A stretch of 64,000 bases of DNA, taken from Paenibacillus auburnensis (GTDB lineage: Bacteria > Bacillota > Bacilli > Paenibacillales > Paenibacillaceae). The first letter of the stretch is position 1. Every line of letters starts with the position of its first letter. The notes beneath the pieces are model-generated. The model had not been told where the DNA came from. It saw only the letters and a list, made by a program, of their open reading frames with translations, and made no database searches. The position numbers and the translations under genes were made by a program. Where the stretch lies: NCBI RefSeq assembly GCF_927798115.1, contig NZ_CAKMMG010000004.1, positions 62,001-126,000 of the forward strand, written 5' to 3'. Shown here piece after piece: positions 26,381 through 35,326 of the stretch.

Positions 26381-27586
26381 CTACATATTGCTGTAAATAC
26401 TAAACATCGGCAGCATTATCGCCGCCACAATCACACCGACAACCCCTGCCAAAAAGGCTATCAGCAGCGGCTCTAACAGCGATTTCAGCCGGTCAACGGT
26501 GTTCTCGACATCCATTTCGTAGAAATCGGCTATCTTAGACAGCATCTGATCAAGAGCCCCGGTTTCTTCACCGATAGCAATCATTTGTGTAACCAAAGGT
26601 GGGAAGACCCATGCCTTCTTCAGCGGCTCGGACAGGGGTTTCCCCTGTCTAAGCGAATCGCCCGCGCTTCGGATATATTTCCCGATCACTTTATTCCCCG
26701 CGATTTCTTCAACGATCGAAAGTGACTGCAGTATCGGTACCGAGCTGGCGTACAACGAGGAAAAGGTCCGTGTGAACTGGGCAATGGAGCCCTTCTGATT
26801 CAGCTTTCCGAACACCGGTACCTTCAGCTTGGCATAATCCAAGGCATAGGCGCCTTTTTCCGTACGTTTCGCAATCTGAAAAGCAGTGATGATCAGGATG
26901 ATGCCAAGCCCCCAGAAATACCATTGTCCCTGGATACTTTTACTAAGCGCCAGCACCATTTTGGTGATTGCCGGGAGCTCCGCATCCATCGACTCGAACA
27001 TTGTTACGAACTGAGGGACAATAGCCCACAGCAGATAGACAACTGCAGCTACTGCCATCACTGCGACTGTGATCGGATACATCAGTGCTGATTTGATTTT
27101 TTCTGTAGTCGTGTGCTGTTTCTCAAAATACATGGCCAGCCGTTCCAATGTCCCTTCCAGGTCACCGGATTCCTCACCCGCCCGCACCATACTGACGAAC
27201 AAATGCGGAAAAATCTTAGTATGATCCTGAACGGCTTGAGAGAAAGCCACGCCGCGCAGAAGGTTCGAGCTGACGTCCTGCAAAGCTTTGGCCAGCGGCT
27301 TACTGTCCGTCTGTTCCGCTAAAATCCGGGTAGCATCGACAATTGAAACACCTGCCCGGATTAATGTTGCGAACTGCCGGCAGTAAATAATGAAATGAAT
27401 TGTCTTAACCGGATTTCCGATGTAAATCTCCATCGACAGAATAGAGTTCTTTTGTTCATTCAGCGAGAAAACGGTAAGGCCCCGCTTGCGGAGCTCCTCC
27501 ATCGCCGACGACTTGTCCATTGCAGTAAGCTTGCCTTTGAGTGGTTTCCCAGCTGACGTCTTGACCTGGTACTCAAATTGCGGCAT
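26381..27586 (-). CDS. pilC: Type IV pilus platform protein PilC
   Basis: This 401-residue polytopic protein of the T2SS-F/PilC family has two repeats (about residues 70-190 and 270-395), each ending in a hydrophobic helix pair, with the signature-like SGDLEGTLERLAMYFE in the first and EETGALDQMLSKIADFYE in the second. It forms the inner-membrane rotor on which PilB and PilT act. It overlaps pilT by 14 bases. Confidence 0.95.
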   Translation of the reverse strand: MPQFEYQVKTSAGKPLKGKLTAMDKSSAMEELRKRGLTVFSLNEQKNSILSMEIYIGNPVKTIHFIIYCRQFATLIRAGVSIVDATRILAEQTDSKPLAKALQDVSSNLLRGVAFSQAVQDHTKIFPHLFVSMVRAGEESGDLEGTLERLAMYFEKQHTTTEKIKSALMYPITVAVMAVAAVVYLLWAIVPQFVTMFESMDAELPAITKMVLALSKSIQGQWYFWGLGIILIITAFQIAKRTEKGAYALDYAKLKVPVFGKLNQKGSIAQFTRTFSSLYASSVPILQSLSIVEEIAGNKVIGKYIRSAGDSLRQGKPLSEPLKKAWVFPPLVTQMIAIGEETGALDQMLSKIADFYEMDVENTVDRLKSLLEPLLIAFLAGVVGVIVAAIMLPMFSIYSNM

Positions 27587-28634
27587 CGGCTTTCACCTCC
27601 GCAAGATAAGTCTTGGCAGCTGCCTGATCGATGAGCCCTAGGGCCAAATAGTCGCGGATGCTCATATCCAGCGTGTGCATGCCCAGCGCTTTCCCGGTCT
27701 GCATCACATTTTTGATCTGGTGCGTCTTTTCGCTCCGGATCATGTTACCCACCGCAGGCGTATTGACCAAAATTTCGGTTGCACAGAGCCGCCCCTGTCC
27801 CTGTGACCGGGGGAATAACCGCTGTGATACGACTGCGAGCAGGACGGAAGCTAACTGTAAACGTATTTGGTTCTGCTGATGCCCGGGAAAAGCATCGATA
27901 ATCCGGTCGATGGTCTGTGGCGCGTCGGAGGTATGCAGGGTTGCCATAACCAGGTGGCCCGTCTCTGCTGCGGTCACTGCTGCCGAGATCGTCTCCAGAT
28001 CCCGCATTTCTCCGAGGAGAATCACGTCCGGGTCCTGACGGAGCGCGGCCCGTAAGCCATTCGAGAAGCTGGACGTATCGCTCCCGACCTCTCTCTGATT
28101 GATGATACAGGTTCCATGACTATGCAAAAATTCAATCGGATCTTCCAGCGTTACAATATGCTTCCGTTCACTTCGGTTAATATGATGGAGCATCGCAGCA
28201 AGCGTGGATGACTTCCCGCTCCCTGTTGGACCAGTTACCAGGATCAGCCCCTGCGGTTTCAGCGCCAGGGACGAAAGAACCGGCGGAAGTGCCAGCCGCT
28301 CCAAGGTTGGAATATCGGCTGGAATACTACGGGCGGCGATACTGATACCTCCCCTCTGACGGTATACATTCACACGGAACCGGACTCCTCCTTCCAGTGG
28401 ATAGGAGAAGTCATACTCTCCCGTCGCACGAAATTCAGCTTCTCTTTCCGGTCCCAGCAAATCCAAAGCCATCTGTTCCGCTTCGCCGGGACCGACAATT
28501 TCGCCATCCGCGTTCTGTAGTCTGCCATCAATCCTTAGCACAGGAGGTGCACCTACTGAAATGTGCAAATCGGATGCTCGGGAGGAGTAAGCCATGTGCA
28601 GCAGCTGTGTAATATTTCTGGGTGAGATCGGCAT
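27573..28634 (-). CDS. pilT: Pilus retraction ATPase PilT
   Basis: This 353-residue hexameric ATPase has an N-terminal PAS-like domain, Walker A GPTGSGKSS, the Asp box (TLEDPIEF), Walker B (ILLGEMRD) and the His box (GHLVMATLHT). The layout is that of PilT rather than PilB: no N-terminal MshEN domain, no tetracysteine. It powers retraction, so the pili are probably dynamic and can support twitching. It starts 19 bases after pilB. Confidence 0.95.
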   Translation of the reverse strand: MPISPRNITQLLHMAYSSRASDLHISVGAPPVLRIDGRLQNADGEIVGPGEAEQMALDLLGPEREAEFRATGEYDFSYPLEGGVRFRVNVYRQRGGISIAARSIPADIPTLERLALPPVLSSLALKPQGLILVTGPTGSGKSSTLAAMLHHINRSERKHIVTLEDPIEFLHSHGTCIINQREVGSDTSSFSNGLRAALRQDPDVILLGEMRDLETISAAVTAAETGHLVMATLHTSDAPQTIDRIIDAFPGHQQNQIRLQLASVLLAVVSQRLFPRSQGQGRLCATEILVNTPAVGNMIRSEKTHQIKNVMQTGKALGMHTLDMSIRDYLALGLIDQAAAKTYLAEVKADAAI

Positions 28635-28653
28635 TCGCGACTCCTCCTTTTGG

Positions 28654-30327
28654 TTAATGGGATACCGTCTCGCGCAGCACTTCCTGCAAGGTGGTCATCC
28701 CTTGCGAGACTTTAAGCAAACCGTCTTCCATCAGTTGGACCAGCCCGCCTTCTTTAGCTGCCAAGCGTAGCTCTTCCACCGACGCAGAATCCGTAATCAA
28801 TTGACGAAGATGATCATTAATGGTTAACACTTCATGAATCGCGATCCGGCCACGATAGCCAGTAGAGTTACAGTTGCCGCAGCCCTTGCCCCTATGAAGC
28901 ATCATGTCTGCCTGCAAACCATAGCGTTCTAACAAGATCGCCTCTTGTTGAGAGGGCTTATAGCTTTCCTTGCAATCACTGCATATTTTGCGTACAAGCC
29001 GCTGGGCGACCACACCTATTAGAGACGAAGCAATCAGGTACTGCTCCACACCCATATCGCGGAGTCTAGATACGCTGCTGACGGCATCATTGGTATGGAG
29101 CGTGGACAGCACCAAGTGACCGGTCAGTGACGCTCTGACCGCAATTTCGGCGGTTTCTGTATCCCGGATTTCCCCCACCATTACAATATTGGGGTCCTGA
29201 CGGAGAATGGACCGCAGCCCTGCCGCAAACGTGAGACCAATGGCCGGATTAACGTGAACCTGATTGATTCCTTCGAGCTGATACTCAACCGGATCCTCAA
29301 CAGTGATGATGTTGACGCTCTCCTGATTAAGCTGGTTGAGTGCAGAATATAGTGTAGTCGTTTTGCCGCTTCCCGTTGGTCCTGTAATCAGCAAAATTCC
29401 GTAAGGACGGCCAATCATGTCCTTAAACGACACCGCATTGCTGTCACTGAATCCAAGCGTATCAACGGATTTCACACCGGTACTGAGATCCAACAGCCGT
29501 AGCACGATCTTCTCCCCATGCATCGTTGGCAGTGAAGAGACACGAATGTCGATCATCTTATAGTCAAACTGCATCTTAATTCGTCCGTCCTGGGGAAGAC
29601 GCCGTTCGGCGATGTTTAAGCGGGCCATAATCTTAAGTCTGGCCGTGATAAAGCCCTGCATCTGCTTCGGAATCAGCCGCTCCGTGCGAAGTGTACCATC
29701 GATCCGGTATCGTATCGCCAGGTTATTCTCACCCGGGTCAACATGAATATCTGATGCCCGCAGCTGAACCGCCTGCTGAATCATCTGGTTGACGAGTCTG
29801 ACGATCGGTGAATCCTCATCAGTTATTTCTGTTTCTTCGATCTCTTCCTGGGTTGGAAGTTCTACCAGCATCTGGTTCATGGAGTCGCGCATGCCGTAAT
29901 GGCGGGCAATAGCGCGCTGCAGTTCGTCCCTTGTCGAGATAGCAGGTTCGATGCGGAAACCCGTGCTCATCCGTAAATCCTCGATTGCAAAATAGTCCAG
30001 CGGATCCGCCATAGCCACCATCAGCTTCCCGCCCTCTTTCATAAAGGGGAGAACTTGGTACCGCTTGGCCATACTTTCCGGAATAATCTGTGTAATCGCC
30101 GGATCGATCTGATATTTAAACAAGCTTACATGTGGAATGCCTAATTGAAATTCAAGTACCTCGATCAGTTGCTGCTCTGTAATGTACCCTTGCGAAATTA
30201 GCAGGTCACCCAGCTTGCGTTTGGATTTACGCTGGTCTACCAATGCCTCCTGAAGCTGTTCCTGTGAAATGATTCCATTTTCTACCAGCAAGTCACCAAG
30301 TCTTTTTTTCACAATCGCCAACTTCAA
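28654..30327 (-). CDS. pilB: Pilus extension ATPase PilB
   Basis: This 557-residue ATPase carries an N-terminal MshEN-like domain (residues about 1-150, RLGDLLVENGIISQEQLQEAL and RKLGDLLISQGYITEQQLIEVL repeats), a class known to bind cyclic di-GMP in some homologues. It has Walker A GPTGSGKTTT, Walker B VMVGEIRD, and a tetracysteine zinc motif (CSDC...CGNC). It starts at TTG 30327 with GGAG a few bases upstream. It is the first gene of the pilus operon, divergent from the adhesin gene. Confidence 0.95.
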   Translation of the reverse strand: MKLAIVKKRLGDLLVENGIISQEQLQEALVDQRKSKRKLGDLLISQGYITEQQLIEVLEFQLGIPHVSLFKYQIDPAITQIIPESMAKRYQVLPFMKEGGKLMVAMADPLDYFAIEDLRMSTGFRIEPAISTRDELQRAIARHYGMRDSMNQMLVELPTQEEIEETEITDEDSPIVRLVNQMIQQAVQLRASDIHVDPGENNLAIRYRIDGTLRTERLIPKQMQGFITARLKIMARLNIAERRLPQDGRIKMQFDYKMIDIRVSSLPTMHGEKIVLRLLDLSTGVKSVDTLGFSDSNAVSFKDMIGRPYGILLITGPTGSGKTTTLYSALNQLNQESVNIITVEDPVEYQLEGINQVHVNPAIGLTFAAGLRSILRQDPNIVMVGEIRDTETAEIAVRASLTGHLVLSTLHTNDAVSSVSRLRDMGVEQYLIASSLIGVVAQRLVRKICSDCKESYKPSQQEAILLERYGLQADMMLHRGKGCGNCNSTGYRGRIAIHEVLTINDHLRQLITDSASVEELRLAAKEGGLVQLMEDGLLKVSQGMTTLQEVLRETVSH

Positions 30328-30684
30328 CTCATCTCCATGCCGTGTAGTGTATGTAAGTTCTATCGGAACAATATCTATTAAAATTAAGCTAATAACAGTG
30401 CGAAATGCCTACATTTTTCATAGAGTTTTGTCGATAAATTTCGTATGTATGCCAAGTTTAAACTATTAATTTTTTAATAGATTATTTTTAAAAAAATAAT
30501 TCCCAGGTCTCAAATTTTTAGTTATATTTACACATTCGTTCATTGCCTAACTGTGAAATTTATCCTAGAATGATATATAGCATATTATAGGTAATCTTAC
30601 AATGAATCTAGGCAAAAAATGCTATTTTTCAAGAGGATTTTTACCAATAAGACATTTTTTTCGGTAAACCGGGGAGTGATGGTG
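30328..30684. other. AT-rich divergent promoter region, pilB and the large adhesin
   Basis: These 357 bases separate two pilus transcription units. On the plus strand TTGCCT (30543-30548) and TAGAAT (30566-30571) are spaced by 17 bases, a good sigma-A promoter for the adhesin. A clear pilB promoter is not seen. No riboswitch fold was recognised. Confidence 0.55.
30543..30571 (+). promoter_or_regulatory. Sigma-A promoter of the large adhesin gene
   Basis: TTGCCT-N17-TAGAAT, about 105 bases before the start codon used here. Confidence 0.6.
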
Positions 30685-33600
30685 ATGAAAATGTTCAATC
30701 GGAAGAAGCTTATGTTTTTTTCTGTAACCGCAGTATTGATAGTATTAACAGTTTTGTTGATTCAGCTGTTTAGCCCGGATGTTGAGGCATCGAATAATGA
30801 CTATCCAATTCGCATTCTGGAGATAACAGATCCCACCAGTACCAGTCTGGGATCCGACGGCAGCGAACTGGACGAGCTTAAGACACTCTCCAATGTTACC
30901 GTTGATACGGTTACGATGAAGAAGTTCGTCTCACTACGCGAAGACTGGGACGGCAAGTACGATGCCATCTACATAAGCCAGGGGAGCTTCAGCAAAACGC
31001 TGGTTTCCAGCACTTCAGCGATGAACAGCACCGACCGGGACAAAGCCCATAACACGCTCGCTGTCCAGAACGACATTACTAATCTGAAGGCAAAAGAAAT
31101 CATCGACTACTACATCAATAAAGGCCTGTATGTATTTCTTCCGGATGAAACCTTTAAAGCCCAGGAGAAAGACAAGAATCTGCAAGGAAAGCTTTACAAT
31201 TCATTTAATATTTATCGCACCACAGCGGGCAGAAAAGCCAACGTTGTTTTTCTCACCGACACCGACAACATCCGTAGTAACTGGATTACCGGGATTAAGA
31301 ACCGTACGCCACTATATATAGCCGGGCTTGTCCGGCGTCCGCTGCTTACAATTTCCAACAAATCGGAAATTAAAAGCTATTTAACTAATGCCACTGATAC
31401 TTATAGGCCGGGCGATGCTATGACCTTCAAGATCAAACTTGATAACGTGCCTAACATCACAACCACCCCTGTCCGTGTCCGTTTGTACATGAGTGTAGAT
31501 TCTTCGATTCCTATGACTGAGGATCATGTGGTCGCCTCGCTGGAAATGAATTCCACTGAGGGAACTCTTCGCTATACTCTGCCGGATACTTACTCAGGAC
31601 TGCTTTACTGGAAGCTGGAGGTGACCGACACCTCAACCAATCTTAAGGCCTTTGATCGTGATGTCATCCGTTTCAATGGTGTTAAGCCGATTATTAAGGT
31701 GCTTCAGGTTATGCCTTCGAATCGTTCCGACAGTTCGCTCCTGAATAGTCTCAATATGAATCAGACCTATCTAAATACCAATAGTTATCAGCTTTCTATT
31801 TCTACGATGAACATGAATAATTTCAATACCTATATCAGTGAGAATGCCAACAGTCCACAACATGGTCTTAACGGCGTTTATGACATGATTGTCTTCGGCT
31901 TTCAGGATATGTATGACCGTGTGACTAGCCCGATGATTTCAAAAGAGGCCGCCCAGGCGGTTTATGATTTTGCCAACACAACCAAACAAAGCATCATGCT
32001 CACCCATGATACGATTTATATTGATGATCCTAACGATTTGAACTATTGGGGCGATTACTTCCGTACACTGGTTGGCCAGACTTCAAGAACTTACTTGGGA
32101 GGCAATGCTGTCAATCCATCCTCTAAGGTCGTTCCTGTCAACAACGGTCTACTGACTCAATACCCCTTCAATCTTAACAGTGCCGGCAGTACCTACTATC
32201 CGGTAGCTGAAACGCACGACCAGTTTTTTATGCTGGATTTGGAGCGGGCCGATGTGGTGCCATGGTATAACGTTAAGAGCGAATCCGGCAAAACCCAGCG
32301 GGATGTCGATGACAGCTACAACCATTTCTATACGTATTCTGTAGGCAGCATTACCTTTTCCGGCACAGGGCATAGCAAAAAAGGGGATATCAATAATAAT
32401 ATTAAGTTCCCCGACTGGGAGCAGAAGCTCTTCGTTAATACAATGTACCGGGCTTTCGTCGGTGCCAACCACGCTCCGGAGATCACGGTAAACGCTCCTG
32501 CAGAGGGTAGCATCATCCCGTCTTATACACATGAGATCTTGGTTGATTACAGCGCAAGAGATTTCGATTTGAACGACCGCAACCTGACGACATCCATTCG
32601 CTTTAAATCTGGAGGAAACTATATTAACAATGCCGGTGTGGATGGATTGAGTCTCCAGTCGGGACAGACTATTAGCCGCTCCTTTGCTAACCCGCTTCCG
32701 AACGGCGGAGATTTACAGATCGAGATCAACGCTTGGGACAGCCATGGAGCACTGGCTACCAAAACGATCAATGTAACGATCAGACAAGCAACAGCCAGTC
32801 TAACCGCCACACGGGTATTGCCTGCAAGCATTGTCAATGGTGAAGTTATACGCGGGCAAGACGTCGCCGTAACATATACTATTACGCCAAGGTCAATTCC
32901 ATTTACCCAAACGAATATTACAGCGAATGTCGGAGACAGCCAAATCATTTCCAACGTCGTCTTTACAGAACGAATCCCACCTGGGCTAGACATTACGGGA
33001 TCGTCCACAGACATTACCAAATCCGGGACATCCGGCACTGGTTACAGCGTAACAAAGAAATTAAGTGATATCCGTTATACCCTAAAGACCGGAACAGATG
33101 GTGTCAAAACCTTCGTTCCCGATCCCGGCCAAGACGTTACATTCTCAATTACGGTATCCCCGCAAAGAGCCGGAGATTTCCTATTTAATACAGCCTCTTT
33201 GCAATATGATGAGATTCATGCTGTGACAGACGGGTCGCTACTTGGCGCCGGAAGTGATTATAATCTGGTAGTCGTAGGCATCCCAAACAATTCTAATACT
33301 GTGACAATTAGCAACCTTTCAATCCAGGGACGTGTCGCAGCTAGCGGAGATGTTGATTTCCGTAATATCGGTGGGGGAGCTTATATCAATCAGAGCGGTA
33401 ACTCTTCTCAGAACGCCTTGGTTGCAGGCGGTAACCTTTACTATAATAACAATATCACTATAAACGGTAATGCCGTGTATGGCGGTAACTATTACTATAA
33501 CGGGAATGCTGATACCCAATCCATCAGAGGACAGGTCGTGAAAGGTTCTCCGATCGACTTTGCCTCGCTGCGAGACAGGATGACGCACCTGACAACCCAA

Positions 33601-35220
33601 CTGGCTGCTCTGACCGATAATGGTTCGGTGAACTCAGCCTATGGAACGATTACTTTAACAGGTACTGGCGGTGCCAAGCTGTATATATTTTCTGTTCCCG
33701 CTGAAATGACTTCTTCGGCAACCAGCTTGAATGTATCGGTCCCTCAAGGGTCTACTGTGCTGGTCAACATTGGAGCAGGAAGCAAGACTGTCAATATGGC
33801 CCTCAACACTAATCTTAGCGGAGTCGATGCCGGGCATATTCTATATAACTTTCCAACTGCTGAATCACTTGTGTTACGCAACACCTTAAACGGTACCTTT
33901 CTAGCTCCATTCGCTAATGTCAGCTTCGAGAATGGGCAGTTAACTGGTCAGGTTGTAGCAGGTTCTGTGACTAAGATGACAACTTTAATGTACTCACCGT
34001 TTAGTGGGACGATTCCGTTGAATGAAGACCCTGTACCTGGCTCGGTGCTATTTTCTCCGTTGCAGTTGATGATGCATGCAGTAATCAAGGTAGAGAGTAT
34101 TACGTTGCCTAATACAGATATCCTGTTAAATGATAATCCGTTACGCATTATACCCACATCTATTTTACCTGCAGATGCCTCTAATAAAGTATTAAGCTGG
34201 AGCTCGGCAGATCCGTCAGCAGTATATATTGATTCCATAACCGGAGAGGTAACTGGCAAGAGAGTCAGTACAAGCCCCGTGGAAATAACTGCAACTGCTA
34301 CTGATGGAAGCGGAATAACAGGAAAAGCCCTCATTACCGTCAAAGACCGCACACTGTGGATTGAGGGCGGGGATAACCCTGTTAAACCGAAAACTGATTT
34401 AGGATTGAAGGCCATCTATAACACGATTCTGGAGGAAAATATTACTTATGTTTGGAAGGTCCTCGATAAGGACGGAAACGATGTGAGCAGTTATATTACA
34501 GCCGCGGCTGAAAACGCAACATTTAATGCACCTGCATCCGGTGATTATACCGTTTATGTTTACGTATCCAGCAACAAGGCTACCAACGTCCCTGCCAGCA
34601 AGATCATTACTGTGAGCAATCCTCTTGAGGCCTTATCGATCTCAGGCAGCGGAAACTCGGTTCCGATAAGAGGGTCGCTGGATCTCACGGCTATTCTTAA
34701 ACCGACTAACGCTGACGGAACCGCTTTGGAATGGTTATTCGTAAATCCAGATCACAGCCAATATGCCGAGCTGAAGCCAGTTACCGGAACGAACCTATGC
34801 CAGTTGGTAGCTAAGGATGCTCCCGGCAAGACGGTTCAGGTCATTGTCAAAGACAAGAATAGCGGAATTACCAGTCTGCCTTACGCAGTAAGCATTACAG
34901 GTCTTAATGGTCTTGAGTTCAGTCAGTTCAGCAAGACCATCTATGTCGGCGACCCTGCCTTTAATCTGATGAGTTTATTATGGACGATACCGCGTACCGT
35001 TTCCTTGGAATCTATCCAAAATGATTTAACCTGGACCAGCAGCCAACCGGATATTGCTTCTTTCGCCAACCCGAAACAAGGTGCCATAGCCGGGCATAAA
35101 AAGGGGTCTGTTACAGTTACTGTTACTTACTCTGTTCCAGGACTGCAGCCTGTAACTGCAACAATAGAAGTGATTGTCGTGAACCGCCCGTCTAACCTCA
35201 ATGAGGGAGACCGTTACTGA
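30685..35220 (+). CDS. Giant exported protein: DUF5057-like, choice-of-anchor-A-like and Ig-like domains; putative pilus-linked adhesin
   Basis: This 1511-residue protein starts at ATG 30685, where GGGGAG is well placed; the longer frame from 30619 has no ribosome site. A signal peptide or anchor helix covers residues about 9-27. Residues about 35-590 look like DUF5057. Residues 590-860 hold Ig-like and repeat-type beta regions. Residues about 865-1120 resemble choice-of-anchor A (runs of GN, ADTQSIRGQVVKGSPIDFASL, NTLNGTFLAPFANVSFENGQLTGQVVAGSV). Two bacterial Ig-like regions follow, at about 1135-1225 and near the C-terminus. There is no LPXTG or SLH motif, so attachment is unexplained. Its place between the pilus operon and the minor pilins suggests a tip or shaft adhesin. 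Confidence 0.75.
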   Translation: MKMFNRKKLMFFSVTAVLIVLTVLLIQLFSPDVEASNNDYPIRILEITDPTSTSLGSDGSELDELKTLSNVTVDTVTMKKFVSLREDWDGKYDAIYISQGSFSKTLVSSTSAMNSTDRDKAHNTLAVQNDITNLKAKEIIDYYINKGLYVFLPDETFKAQEKDKNLQGKLYNSFNIYRTTAGRKANVVFLTDTDNIRSNWITGIKNRTPLYIAGLVRRPLLTISNKSEIKSYLTNATDTYRPGDAMTFKIKLDNVPNITTTPVRVRLYMSVDSSIPMTEDHVVASLEMNSTEGTLRYTLPDTYSGLLYWKLEVTDTSTNLKAFDRDVIRFNGVKPIIKVLQVMPSNRSDSSLLNSLNMNQTYLNTNSYQLSISTMNMNNFNTYISENANSPQHGLNGVYDMIVFGFQDMYDRVTSPMISKEAAQAVYDFANTTKQSIMLTHDTIYIDDPNDLNYWGDYFRTLVGQTSRTYLGGNAVNPSSKVVPVNNGLLTQYPFNLNSAGSTYYPVAETHDQFFMLDLERADVVPWYNVKSESGKTQRDVDDSYNHFYTYSVGSITFSGTGHSKKGDINNNIKFPDWEQKLFVNTMYRAFVGANHAPEITVNAPAEGSIIPSYTHEILVDYSARDFDLNDRNLTTSIRFKSGGNYINNAGVDGLSLQSGQTISRSFANPLPNGGDLQIEINAWDSHGALATKTINVTIRQATASLTATRVLPASIVNGEVIRGQDVAVTYTITPRSIPFTQTNITANVGDSQIISNVVFTERIPPGLDITGSSTDITKSGTSGTGYSVTKKLSDIRYTLKTGTDGVKTFVPDPGQDVTFSITVSPQRAGDFLFNTASLQYDEIHAVTDGSLLGAGSDYNLVVVGIPNNSNTVTISNLSIQGRVAASGDVDFRNIGGGAYINQSGNSSQNALVAGGNLYYNNNITINGNAVYGGNYYYNGNADTQSIRGQVVKGSPIDFASLRDRMTHLTTQLAALTDNGSVNSAYGTITLTGTGGAKLYIFSVPAEMTSSATSLNVSVPQGSTVLVNIGAGSKTVNMALNTNLSGVDAGHILYNFPTAESLVLRNTLNGTFLAPFANVSFENGQLTGQVVAGSVTKMTTLMYSPFSGTIPLNEDPVPGSVLFSPLQLMMHAVIKVESITLPNTDILLNDNPLRIIPTSILPADASNKVLSWSSADPSAVYIDSITGEVTGKRVSTSPVEITATATDGSGITGKALITVKDRTLWIEGGDNPVKPKTDLGLKAIYNTILEENITYVWKVLDKDGNDVSSYITAAAENATFNAPASGDYTVYVYVSSNKATNVPASKIITVSNPLEALSISGSGNSVPIRGSLDLTAILKPTNADGTALEWLFVNPDHSQYAELKPVTGTNLCQLVAKDAPGKTVQVIVKDKNSGITSLPYAVSITGLNGLEFSQFSKTIYVGDPAFNLMSLLWTIPRTVSLESIQNDLTWTSSQPDIASFANPKQGAIAGHKKGSVTVTVTYSVPGLQPVTATIEVIVVNRPSNLNEGDRY

Positions 35221-35241
35221 CAAACTTGTGGTTTCTGCTCA

Positions 35242-35301
35242 ATAAAAAAGCTTTCCCGGATTCCGCTTCATACGGAAATATCCAGGAAAGCTTTTTTTAT
35301 T
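35242..35301. terminator. Bidirectional terminator
   Basis: AAAAAAGCTTTCC pairs with GGAAAGCTTTTTT across an inner hairpin, with T runs on both strands. It separates the adhesin gene from the convergent minor pilin operon. Confidence 0.85.
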
Positions 35302-35326
35302 AAGCTAATACTCTTGGTTCTTCTAA

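Noticed and set aside
30328..30684. Cyclic di-GMP riboswitch before the pil genes
   Set aside because: The conserved GEMM core sequences were not found in either strand of the gap.
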